Positions 7,215-13,102 of a stretch of DNA of 13,287 nt are shown here, piece by piece (position 1 is the stretch's first letter; the number at the start of each line of letters is the position of its first letter). A program made the translations under genes and the position numbers. The notes below the pieces were generated by a model. The model saw only the letters and a list, made by a program, of their open reading frames with translations. It searched no databases and was not told the DNA's origin. The stretch lies in contig JAEWYD010000075.1 of assembly GCA_023462275.1 (NCBI GenBank), positions 1 through 13,287 on the forward strand, given 5' to 3'. This DNA is from Actinomycetes bacterium (GTDB taxonomy: Bacteria; Actinomycetota; Actinomycetes; Actinomycetales; Cellulomonadaceae).

Positions 7215-7769
7215 ATGGACAAGCCGGTGCTGCACGGCGAGCTGGTCGTGCTCCGACCCGTCCGGGCGGACGACGCCGAGGCGATGTTCGAGATGGTCAG
7301 CGATCCCGAGGGCCGCCGCATGACCGGGACCACGGGCACGTTCGTCCTGGACGAGGTCCGGGCGTGGTGCGCGTCGCTGGCCGAGCGCGACGGCCGGATC
7401 GACTGGGCCATCACGCACGACGGCGACGAGTTCCTCGGCGAGATCGTCCTGGGCGACATCGACCGGGTGAACGGCAACGCGAACCTGCGCCTCGCCCTGC
7501 GGCCGGGCCAGCGCGGCCGCGGCTTCGGCGGCGACGCGATCTCTCTGGTGCTCGCCCACGCGTTCGGCGAGCCCCCCGCGGGCCTGGGCCTGCACCGCGT
7601 GTCGCTCGACGTGCTGAGCATCAACCCGCGGGCCCGGATGCTCTACGAGAGCCTGGGCTTCGTCGAGGAGGGGCGCCTGCGCGAGTGCCACCGCGACGGC
7701 GACTTCTGGTGCGACGCGATCGTCATGGCGGTGCTCGAGGACGACTACCGCGCCGCCCAGGACGCCTGA
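7215..7769 (+). CDS. RimJ/RimL-type GNAT acetyltransferase
   Basis: A 184-residue acetyltransferase of the RimJ/RimL branch (Acetyltransf_3). Visible parts are the N-terminal strand LVVLRPVRADDAEAMFEMVSD, the acetyl-CoA loop RPGQRGRGFGGDAI (about 96-109), and motif B in HRVSLDVLSINPRARMLYESLGFVEEGRLRE (about 127-157), where a conserved Asn and Tyr sit near the thiolate site. The end RDGDFWCDAIVMAVLEDDY is typical of this group. Such enzymes acetylate ribosomal-protein N-termini, amino acids, aminoglycoside-like compounds or other small amines; the substrate is not readable here. GGAGGGGAG at 7202-7210, 4 bases before the ATG, is a strong ribosome-binding site. Only 24 bases separate it from gatB, so co-transcription with gatCAB is likely. 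Confidence 0.92.
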   Translation: MDKPVLHGELVVLRPVRADDAEAMFEMVSDPEGRRMTGTTGTFVLDEVRAWCASLAERDGRIDWAITHDGDEFLGEIVLGDIDRVNGNANLRLALRPGQRGRGFGGDAISLVLAHAFGEPPAGLGLHRVSLDVLSINPRARMLYESLGFVEEGRLRECHRDGDFWCDAIVMAVLEDDYRAAQDA

Positions 7770-7784
7770 CGCCGAGAGGCCCGC

Positions 7785-8726
7785 ATGACCCTCACGATGA
7801 CCGTCGCCCACCGCGAGCTCCTCGACGCGCTGACGGTGGGCCCGCTGCCGCCGGAGGCGCGGGTGGTGCTGTGGGACATGCAGGGCCCCGCCGGCGAGGT
7901 CGTGGACCCGGCCGAGGTCGACGTCGTCGTCGTGCCCAACTACGGCGCCAGCCCGCGCGTGCTCGCGCGGCTGGCCGACCTGCCGCGGCTGCGCGTGGTC
8001 CAGCTGCCGAGCGCCGGGTACGAGCACGCCCTCGACCACGTGCCGGCCGGCGTCGTGCTGTGCAACGGCCGCGGCGTCCACGACTCCGGGACGGCGGAGC
8101 TGGCGGTGGCGCTCGCGCTCGCCGCGCAGCGCGGGATCGGCGACGCCGTGCGCGACATGGCGGCGGGCGCCTGGCGGCCCGAGCTCCGGGCCTCGCTCGC
8201 CGACCGCCGCGTGATGGTGCTGGGCTACGGCTCCATCGGCGCCGCCGTCGGGCGCCGCCTCGAGGCGTTCGAGGCCGACGTCGTGCGGGTGGCGCGCACG
8301 GCGCGGGACGTGCCCGAGGGGCACGTGCACGCCGTCGCCGAGCTGCCGACCCTCCTGCGCGACGTCGAGGTGCTCGTGGTCGTCCTCCCGCTGGACGACT
8401 CCACGCACCACCTGGTCGACGCGGCCGTCCTCGCCGCCCTGCCCGACGGCGCACTGGTCGTCAACGTGGGCCGGGGGAAGGTCGTCGACACCGCCGCGCT
8501 CGTCGCGGAGCTGGAGTCGGGCCGGCTCCGGGCCGCGCTCGACGTGACGGACCCCGAGCCGCTCCCACCGGACCACCCGCTCTGGCGGACGCCGGGGACG
8601 ATCGTCACGCCCCACGTCGGCGGCATGAGCACGGCCACCACCCCGCGTCTGGTCGGTCTGCTGCGCCGCCAGCTGCAGGCGCTGGCGGCCGGCGAGGCGC
8701 CGCTGAACGTCGTCCGGGGCGCGTGA
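7785..8726 (+). CDS. D-isomer-specific 2-hydroxyacid dehydrogenase
   Basis: A 313-residue NAD(P)-dependent dehydrogenase that interconverts 2-oxoacids and D-2-hydroxyacids. The Rossmann fold carries VMVLGYGSIGAAVGRRLEAF (GxGxxG at about 147-152). The catalytic residues fit the family: R230 in VVNVGRGKVVD, E258 in DVTDPEPLPPDHPLW, and H277 in TPHVGG. The N-terminal catalytic subdomain includes LRVVQLPSAGYEHALDHVP and GVHDSGTAELAVALAL, as in the phosphoglycerate/glyoxylate-reductase-like group. The exact substrate is open. Residue 171 in the VRVARTAR segment just after the first Rossmann unit is Arg, which could favour NADPH over NADH, but that is weak inference. ATG at 7785 has GAGAGG 5 bases upstream; an in-frame ATG at 7797 would remove four residues. 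It starts 15 bases after the GNAT gene and ends 3 bases from the convergent lacI-type gene. Confidence 0.94.
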   Translation: MTLTMTVAHRELLDALTVGPLPPEARVVLWDMQGPAGEVVDPAEVDVVVVPNYGASPRVLARLADLPRLRVVQLPSAGYEHALDHVPAGVVLCNGRGVHDSGTAELAVALALAAQRGIGDAVRDMAAGAWRPELRASLADRRVMVLGYGSIGAAVGRRLEAFEADVVRVARTARDVPEGHVHAVAELPTLLRDVEVLVVVLPLDDSTHHLVDAAVLAALPDGALVVNVGRGKVVDTAALVAELESGRLRAALDVTDPEPLPPDHPLWRTPGTIVTPHVGGMSTATTPRLVGLLRRQLQALAAGEAPLNVVRGA

Positions 8727-8729
8727 GCG

Positions 8730-9740
8730 TCAGTGGCGGGCGGGTGCGCAGGACGCGCGCTCGACGAGCTCGGTGGGCAGGGTCACGTGCGTACCGCCCT
8801 CCGACGTGCCGTCCATCATGGAGATGAGCAGGGCGATCGCCTCCGAGCCCATCCGCCGGATGGGCTGTGCGATCGTCGTGAGCGGGGGAGTGGTGAGGGC
8901 CGACTCGGGCACGTTGTCGAACCCGATCACCGACAGGTCGTCGGGGATGGCGAGGCCGAGCGACCGGGCGACCTCCATGGTCCGGATCGCGGAGATGTCG
9001 TTGGCCGCGAACACGGCGGTGGGCCGCTCCGGGAGCGTCAGCAGCTCGTGCGCCGGCTGGTCGGCGGTCTCGGGACGGTAGCCGCCGACCCGGATGAGCT
9101 CCGGGTCGATCGGGATGCCCGCGCTCGCGAGCGCCGCGCGGTAGCCCTCCTCGCGGAGGCGGGCCGACTCCAGGTCGGGCCGGCCCCCGAGGAAGCCGAT
9201 GCGGCGGTGGCCGAGCCGCAGGAGGTACTCCGTCGCCATGACGGCCCCGCGCATGTTGTCGGAATCGACGGTGGTCAGTCCGGAGCGCCCGCGGTGCGGG
9301 TCGACGGCCACGACCGGGATGCCCGGGTGCGCGTCGACGACGGTGGGCGTGACCAGGATCGCGCCGTCGATGAGCGTGCCGCTGAGCCGGGAGAGGTAGC
9401 GACGTTCCCACCCGACGCCGCCACCGTGCCTGCCGCCGCCCGAGTACGCGAGCAGCTCGTACCCCGTCTCGGCGATCGCGGTCGACGTGCCCTTGAGCAG
9501 CTCGGTGCTGAAGGGCTCGAACTCCGCGACGAGGATGCCGATGACGTTGGTGCGGGTGCTGCGGAGGCTGCGGGCCACGAGGCTGGACTCGTAGCCGAGC
9601 TGGTCGATGACTTCCTGTACGCGGGCCGAGGTGGCGACCGCCACCCCGTACCGCCCGTTGATGACCTTGGACACGGTGGCCACGGACACCCCTGCGGTGC
9701 GCGCCACGTCGCTGATGGTCACCCTGCTCCGGCCGTCCAC
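8730..9740 (-). CDS. LacI-family transcriptional repressor of the adjacent sugar transporter
   Basis: A 336-residue LacI/GalR regulator. The DNA-binding head shows TISDVARTAGVSVATVSKVINGRYG (about 8-32), followed by the hinge helix region LVARSLRSTRTNVIGILV. The periplasmic-binding-protein-like effector domain (about 65-330) contains TTVDSDNMRGA, EYLLRLGHRRIGFLGGRPD, PTAVFAANDISAI and LSVIGFDNVPESALTTPPLTTIAQP, all classic for the family. GTG at 9740 is preferred because a TAGAGT -10 box ends 8 bases before it, implying a leaderless mRNA. GTG at 9722, with GGAG 4 bases upstream, is the alternative and would shorten the protein by six residues. Continuation of the frame to 10028 runs through the operator and the binding-protein gene and is not credible. 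It is divergent from the transporter operon and most likely represses it until the transported sugar or a derivative binds. Confidence 0.94.
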   Translation of the reverse strand: MDGRSRVTISDVARTAGVSVATVSKVINGRYGVAVATSARVQEVIDQLGYESSLVARSLRSTRTNVIGILVAEFEPFSTELLKGTSTAIAETGYELLAYSGGGRHGGGVGWERRYLSRLSGTLIDGAILVTPTVVDAHPGIPVVAVDPHRGRSGLTTVDSDNMRGAVMATEYLLRLGHRRIGFLGGRPDLESARLREEGYRAALASAGIPIDPELIRVGGYRPETADQPAHELLTLPERPTAVFAANDISAIRTMEVARSLGLAIPDDLSVIGFDNVPESALTTPPLTTIAQPIRRMGSEAIALLISMMDGTSEGGTHVTLPTELVERASCAPARH

Positions 9741-9747
9741 GATCGTG

Positions 9748-9753
9748 ACTCTA
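9748..9753 (-). promoter_or_regulatory. -10 box TAGAGT of the leaderless lacI-type gene
   Basis: Read on the minus strand, TAGAGT matches TANNNT and leaves 7 bases before GTG at 9740, the same layout as gatC. A weak -35 (TTTCGA, minus strand 9776-9771) would lie inside the palindrome, so repressor binding should block this promoter. Confidence 0.5.
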
Positions 9754-9756
9754 CCG

Positions 9757-9776
9757 TTTCGATATCGATATCGAAA
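9757..9776. promoter_or_regulatory. Perfect 20-bp palindromic operator for the LacI-family repressor
   Basis: TTTCGATATCGATATCGAAA is an exact inverted repeat with its centre on a C|G step between 9766 and 9767, as expected for LacI-family sites. It lies 16 bp upstream of the regulator's GTG and 4 bp upstream of the TTGACA of the transporter promoter. It is embedded in a run of TCGA tetramers at 9759, 9765, 9771 and 9777 (6-bp period), which offers overlapping binding registers reaching the -35 box. Palindromy and position are seen; binding by the adjacent regulator is inferred. Confidence 0.8.
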
Positions 9777-9780
9777 TCGA

Positions 9781-9810
9781 TTGACACCCCAAAATCTCGC
9801 GTGCCAGACT
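9781..9810 (+). promoter_or_regulatory. Promoter of the sugar ABC transporter operon
   Basis: A consensus TTGACA (9781-9786) and CAGACT (9805-9810) are separated by 18 bp. Transcription would start near 9817, giving a leader of about 33 bases containing AAGGA before the ATG at 9850. The -35 touches the end of the TCGA series, consistent with repression by the LacI-family protein. Confidence 0.7.
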
Positions 9811-9837
9811 TCCCGGGTCCGAGCGTCGACGATGACT

Positions 9838-9842
9838 AAGGA
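9838..9842 (+). promoter_or_regulatory. Shine-Dalgarno AAGGA that sets the binding-protein start
   Basis: AAGGA lies 7 bases before ATG 9850. The in-frame ATG at 9832 has no such site and would put six extra residues in front of an otherwise normal signal peptide, so 9850 is the likely start. Confidence 0.65.
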
Positions 9843-9849
9843 ACGGATC

Positions 9850-11166
9850 ATGGCGAGACTGCGAGCGGCCTCCACCGTGGCTCTGGGCGTCACTGTTGCT
9901 CTCCTGCTGGCTGCCTGTGGCGGCGGCGACAAGAAGGACGAGAACAACGGCGAGGCGACCGAGGGCGCGGGCGGCGGCGACAACGTCACCCTCACCTGGT
10001 GGCACAACTCCAACAACGACCCTGGCAAGGGGTACTACGAGAAGGTTGCGGCCGACTTCGAGGCTGCGAACCCCGGCGTCAAGATCGAGATCAGCGCCCT
10101 CGCTCACGAGGACATGCTGACCAAGCTCGACGCCGCCTTCCAGACCGGTGACGCGCCCGACATCTACATGGAGCGTGGTGGCGGCGAGCTCGCGACCCAC
10201 GTCCAGGCGGGCCTCGTCAAGGACATCTCCGACGCGGCTGCCGACACGATCGACACCATCGGCGGCTCCGTCGCCGGTTGGCAGGTCGACGGCAAGACGT
10301 ACGCGCTGCCGTTCAGCGTCGGCGTCGTCGGCTTCTGGTACAACAAGGACCTGTTCCAGCAGGCCGGCATCACCGAGCCCCCGGCGACGATGGACGACCT
10401 GTACGCGGCCGTCGACAAGCTCAAGGGCGCTGGCATCGAGCCGATCTCCGTCGGCGCTGGCGACCGCTGGCCGGCCGGTCACTACTGGTACTACTTCGTG
10501 ATCCGCGAGTGCTCGCAGGACACGCTGACCGCGGCCATCGAGAACTCCGACTTCAGCGACGAGTGCTTCGTGCGCGCTGGCCAGGACCTCGTTGACCTCA
10601 TCGGTCACGAGCCCTTCAACTCCGGCTTCCTGAACACCAAGGCCCAGGAGGGCGCGACCTCCGCGTCCGGCCTGCTCGCCACGGGCAAGGTCGCCATGGA
10701 GCTCGCTGGTCACTGGGAGCCCGGCGTCATGCAGGGTCTGACCGAGGACAAGAAGGGTCTTGGCGACAAGACCGGCTGGTTCCCGTTCCCGGCTGTCGCG
10801 AACGGCGAGGGTGACCCGGCTGCGGCCATGGGTGGCGGCGACGCGTGGGCGTGCTCGAAGGACGCCCCGGACGTCTGCGTCGACTTCATCAAGTACCTGC
10901 TGAGCGACGAGGTCCAGAAGGGCTTCGCGGAGAACGACATGGGTCTCCCGACCAACCCGGCTGCGTCCGGCTCGGTCAAGGACCCGGTCCTCGGCGACCT
11001 GCTCACCTTCCGTGACAACGCGCCGTTCGTCCAGCTCTACCTGGACACCGCCCTCGGTGAGAACATCGGTGGCGCCATGAACGACGAGATCGCTCTGGTC
11101 TTCGCCGGGCAGTCCTCTCCGGAGGCCATCCCGCAGAAGATGCAGGAAGCCGCTGACAACGGGTGA
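9850..11166 (+). CDS. Sugar ABC transporter substrate-binding lipoprotein (CUT1 family)
   Basis: A 438-residue extracellular solute-binding protein (family 1) that captures a carbohydrate at the cell surface for the two permeases encoded downstream. It begins with a lipoprotein signal peptide: basic MARLR, a hydrophobic core, and the lipobox LAAC, with Cys23 as the lipidated residue. A Gly/Glu/Asn-rich linker (about 24-44) follows. The mature domain shows VTLTWWHNSN, DFEAANPGVKIEIS, FQTGDAPDIYMERGGGE, the hinge segment YALPFSVGVVGFWYNKDLFQQAGI (about 151-174), WPAGHYWYYF and AMELAGHWEPGVM. The aromatic residues W50, W51, W163, Y164, W207, Y212 and W289 are candidates for sugar stacking. Four further cysteines (C221/C239 and C335/C343) could form two disulfides. 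Codons ending in T (GCT, GGT, GTT) are commoner than in the gat genes, hinting at selection for high expression. The sugar cannot be named; an oligosaccharide is typical of CUT1. Confidence 0.95.
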   Translation: MARLRAASTVALGVTVALLLAACGGGDKKDENNGEATEGAGGGDNVTLTWWHNSNNDPGKGYYEKVAADFEAANPGVKIEISALAHEDMLTKLDAAFQTGDAPDIYMERGGGELATHVQAGLVKDISDAAADTIDTIGGSVAGWQVDGKTYALPFSVGVVGFWYNKDLFQQAGITEPPATMDDLYAAVDKLKGAGIEPISVGAGDRWPAGHYWYYFVIRECSQDTLTAAIENSDFSDECFVRAGQDLVDLIGHEPFNSGFLNTKAQEGATSASGLLATGKVAMELAGHWEPGVMQGLTEDKKGLGDKTGWFPFPAVANGEGDPAAAMGGGDAWACSKDAPDVCVDFIKYLLSDEVQKGFAENDMGLPTNPAASGSVKDPVLGDLLTFRDNAPFVQLYLDTALGENIGGAMNDEIALVFAGQSSPEAIPQKMQEAADNG

Positions 11167-11171
11167 ATGAG

Positions 11172-12215
11172 ATGGCAGACGACGTAACCACCCGCTGGAC
11201 GGGCACGGGCGCCGGAGCTGCCATCCCACCTGACAACTCGGGTACCGCCGGCCGGGCTTCGGCTCGGTCGGCGGTACCCGCGTCAGGCGGGCGGCAGCGC
11301 GGCGTGACCAAGGATTGGCGTAAGCGCCTGGAGATCGCGTTCTTCCTGGCGCCGGCCCTCGTGCTGTTCGCCCTCTTCGTGATCGTGCCGGTGATCCAGG
11401 CAGGCCGATACTCGGTCTTCAACTGGAACGGCCTCGGGCCGATGGACAACTTCATCGGTCTCAAGAACTACGGGCGCGCTCTCCAGGACTCCGTCTTCAC
11501 CGACGCGGTGATCCACAACTTCATCATCGTGGCGTTGTCGATCATCATCCAGCTCCCGCTGGGCCTGGGCATCGCGCTCCTGCTCAACCGCGAGATGTGG
11601 GGCCGGACCTTCCTCCGCGTCGTCATCTTCGTGCCGTACGTGCTCGCTGAGGTCGTCGCCGGTGTCGTGTGGCTCCTCATGCTCCAGCCGAACGGCCCGA
11701 TGGACGAGCTGATGAAGGCGGTCGGCCTCGGGGACCTCGTCCAGCTCTGGCTGGGTGACCCCGACAAGGCGCTGTACACCGTGATGGGTGTGCTGACGTG
11801 GAAGTACCTGGGCCTGGCAGTGATCATCCTGCTCGCCGGCCTCCAGGGCGTCCCGCCGGAGCTGTACGAGGCGGCGCAGATCGACGGCGCCTCCTGGTGG
11901 CAGGTCCAGCGCAGGATCACGTTCCCGCTGCTCGGCCCGACGATCCGCACCTGGGCGTTCCTGTCCATGATCGGTTCGCTCCAGGTCTTCGACATGATCT
12001 GGATCCTGACCAAGGGCGGACCGGCCAACGCGACCATGACCATGGCGACGTACATGATCCACCAGGGCACGAACCGGAGCCTGTACGGCTACGCCTCGGC
12101 GGTCGCCATCCTCCTGTTCCTGATCTCGCTCGTGTTCGCCGGGGTCTACATGAAGTTCATCCTCAACCGGGACCCGACCGAGGCCCCCGTGAAGAAGAAG
12201 AGGGCCAAGCGATGA
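11172..12215 (+). CDS. Carbohydrate ABC transporter permease 1 (MalF-type); start uncertain
   Basis: From ATG 11172 the product has 347 residues. Six membrane helices lie at about 54-76, 112-138, 147-170, 203-224, 259-281 and 305-327, and the coupling EAA loop EAAQIDGASWWQVQRRITFPLLGP spans about 233-256, where the ATPase docks. It pairs with permease 2 to form the sugar channel. The start is doubtful. Residues 1-44 are low-complexity, use several codons rare for this genome (GTA twice, GGA, CCA, TCA, GCA) and overlap a long UUCG-capped hairpin. An in-frame GTG at 11304 would give a 303-residue protein beginning MTKDWRKRLEIAFFLAPAL, a normal N-terminus and length for the family. GGGTGA at 11161-11166 could serve ATG 11172. 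The 3' end overlaps permease 2 by 4 bases (ATGA), so the two are coupled. Family call is firm; the start is about even between the two sites. Confidence 0.93.
   Translation: MADDVTTRWTGTGAGAAIPPDNSGTAGRASARSAVPASGGRQRGVTKDWRKRLEIAFFLAPALVLFALFVIVPVIQAGRYSVFNWNGLGPMDNFIGLKNYGRALQDSVFTDAVIHNFIIVALSIIIQLPLGLGIALLLNREMWGRTFLRVVIFVPYVLAEVVAGVVWLLMLQPNGPMDELMKAVGLGDLVQLWLGDPDKALYTVMGVLTWKYLGLAVIILLAGLQGVPPELYEAAQIDGASWWQVQRRITFPLLGPTIRTWAFLSMIGSLQVFDMIWILTKGGPANATMTMATYMIHQGTNRSLYGYASAVAILLFLISLVFAGVYMKFILNRDPTEAPVKKKRAKR
11239..11280 (+). promoter_or_regulatory. 19-bp hairpin with UUCG tetraloop between binding-protein and permease genes
   Basis: Bases 11239-11257 pair with 11262-11280 over 19 consecutive pairs, two of them G-U (11251-11268 and 11255-11264). 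They close on a C(UUCG)G loop at 11258-11261, an unusually stable RNA cap. No U-tract follows, so it is not a classic terminator. It sits 72 bases after the binding-protein stop. In CUT1 operons such structures protect the upstream mRNA from 3' decay or partly block downstream expression, giving more binding protein than permease. Pairing is seen; the role is inferred. Confidence 0.75.
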
Positions 12216-13102
12216 GCGCCCCAGTGATGGCTGTCCCGAACGCCTCGGGGGCCGGGACGCTCGAGCCCCGTCGGCGTCGCAGTGCGTTCAAGGGCGGCAA
12301 CGTCCTCGTCTACGCACTGGCCCTGATCGTCGTCGCGGCGACCCTCGGTCCCGTGCTGTACGCGATCGTCGGTGGTTTCCGGAGCACGGCCCAGCTGGCC
12401 AGTGACCCGGTGGGTCTTCCGGACCCGTGGATCACCGACAACTACAAGAACGTGCTGACGTCGGGGACCTTCTGGCGTCTCGCGCTCAACTCGACGCTCA
12501 TCGCGCTCATCACCACCGTTGTGGTCAGCGTGTTCGGCGTCATGGCGGCGTACCCGCTGGCGCGGTACGAGTTCAAGGGCCGCGAGGGCTTCTTCGCGAT
12601 CTTCACGATGGGCCTGCTGTTCCCGCTCACCGTGGCGATCATCCCGCTGTTCCTCATGGTCCGTGACCTCGGCCTGCAGAACTCCCTCTGGGGTGTGGCC
12701 CTGCCGCAGGCGGCGTTCGCGCTGCCGACGACGGTGGTCATCCTCAGGCCGTTCCTGAAGGCGTTGCCGAAGGAGCTGGAGGAGGCTGCCCAGATCGACG
12801 GCACGTCCCGCATCGGGTTCTTCTGGCGGATCCTCCTGCCCCTGTCGGGGCCGGGCGTGGTGACGGTGGGTGTCCTGGCGTTCGTCGCGTCGTGGAACGC
12901 CTACCTGCTCCCGCTGCTGATCCTCAGCGACCCGAACGCGCAGACGCTGCCGCTCGGTGTGGCGACGTTCTCCAGCGAGCACTCGCAGGACACGGCGGGC
13001 GTCCTGGCGTTCACCACGGTCGCGATGATCCCCGCCCTGGTCTTCTTCCTGGCCATGGAGAAGCGGATCGTCAGCGGCCTGCAGGGCGCCGTCAAGGGGT
13101 AA
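12212..13102 (+). CDS. Carbohydrate ABC transporter permease 2 (MalG-type)
   Basis: A 296-residue inner-membrane permease, the partner of permease 1. After a basic cytoplasmic start (EPRRRRSAFKGG), six hydrophobic helices lie at about 30-54, 90-115, 127-150, 158-179, 212-237 and 262-283. The EAA coupling loop EEAAQIDGTSRIGFFWRILLPL spans about 190-210. The C-terminus AMEKRIVSGLQGAVKG is the standard MalG-type ending, with the conserved R-x-x-x-G-L-x-x-G-A-x-K-G pattern. The ATG overlaps the permease 1 stop (ATGA), and AGGG at 12201-12204 is 7 bases upstream. No ATPase gene follows before the terminator, so an ATPase encoded elsewhere, as with MsiK in streptomycetes, is presumably shared. The substrate is unknown. 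Length and topology are complete. Confidence 0.96.
   Translation: MSAPVMAVPNASGAGTLEPRRRRSAFKGGNVLVYALALIVVAATLGPVLYAIVGGFRSTAQLASDPVGLPDPWITDNYKNVLTSGTFWRLALNSTLIALITTVVVSVFGVMAAYPLARYEFKGREGFFAIFTMGLLFPLTVAIIPLFLMVRDLGLQNSLWGVALPQAAFALPTTVVILRPFLKALPKELEEAAQIDGTSRIGFFWRILLPLSGPGVVTVGVLAFVASWNAYLLPLLILSDPNAQTLPLGVATFSSEHSQDTAGVLAFTTVAMIPALVFFLAMEKRIVSGLQGAVKG

Noticed and set aside
5322..8615. Open frame of 1097 codons on the minus strand opposite gatA, gatB, the acetyltransferase and the dehydrogenase
   Set aside because: It is antisense to four genes with clear family motifs. Its translation is His/Arg/Asp-rich with no domain, a typical shadow in high-GC DNA where stop codons are scarce.
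9741..10028. Extended N-terminus for the LacI-family regulator
   Set aside because: It would translate through the palindrome and the start of the divergent binding-protein gene. LacI proteins begin just before the helix-turn-helix, as they do from GTG 9740.
9751..11229. Open frame of 492 codons on the minus strand opposite the binding-protein gene
   Set aside because: The plus strand encodes a complete lipoprotein with signal peptide and family motifs; the antisense product shows no fold or signal and is a composition artefact.
11239..11280. Hairpin as an intrinsic terminator
   Set aside because: No U-tract follows, and two coupled permease genes lie directly downstream and must be transcribed; partial attenuation or mRNA stabilisation fits better.
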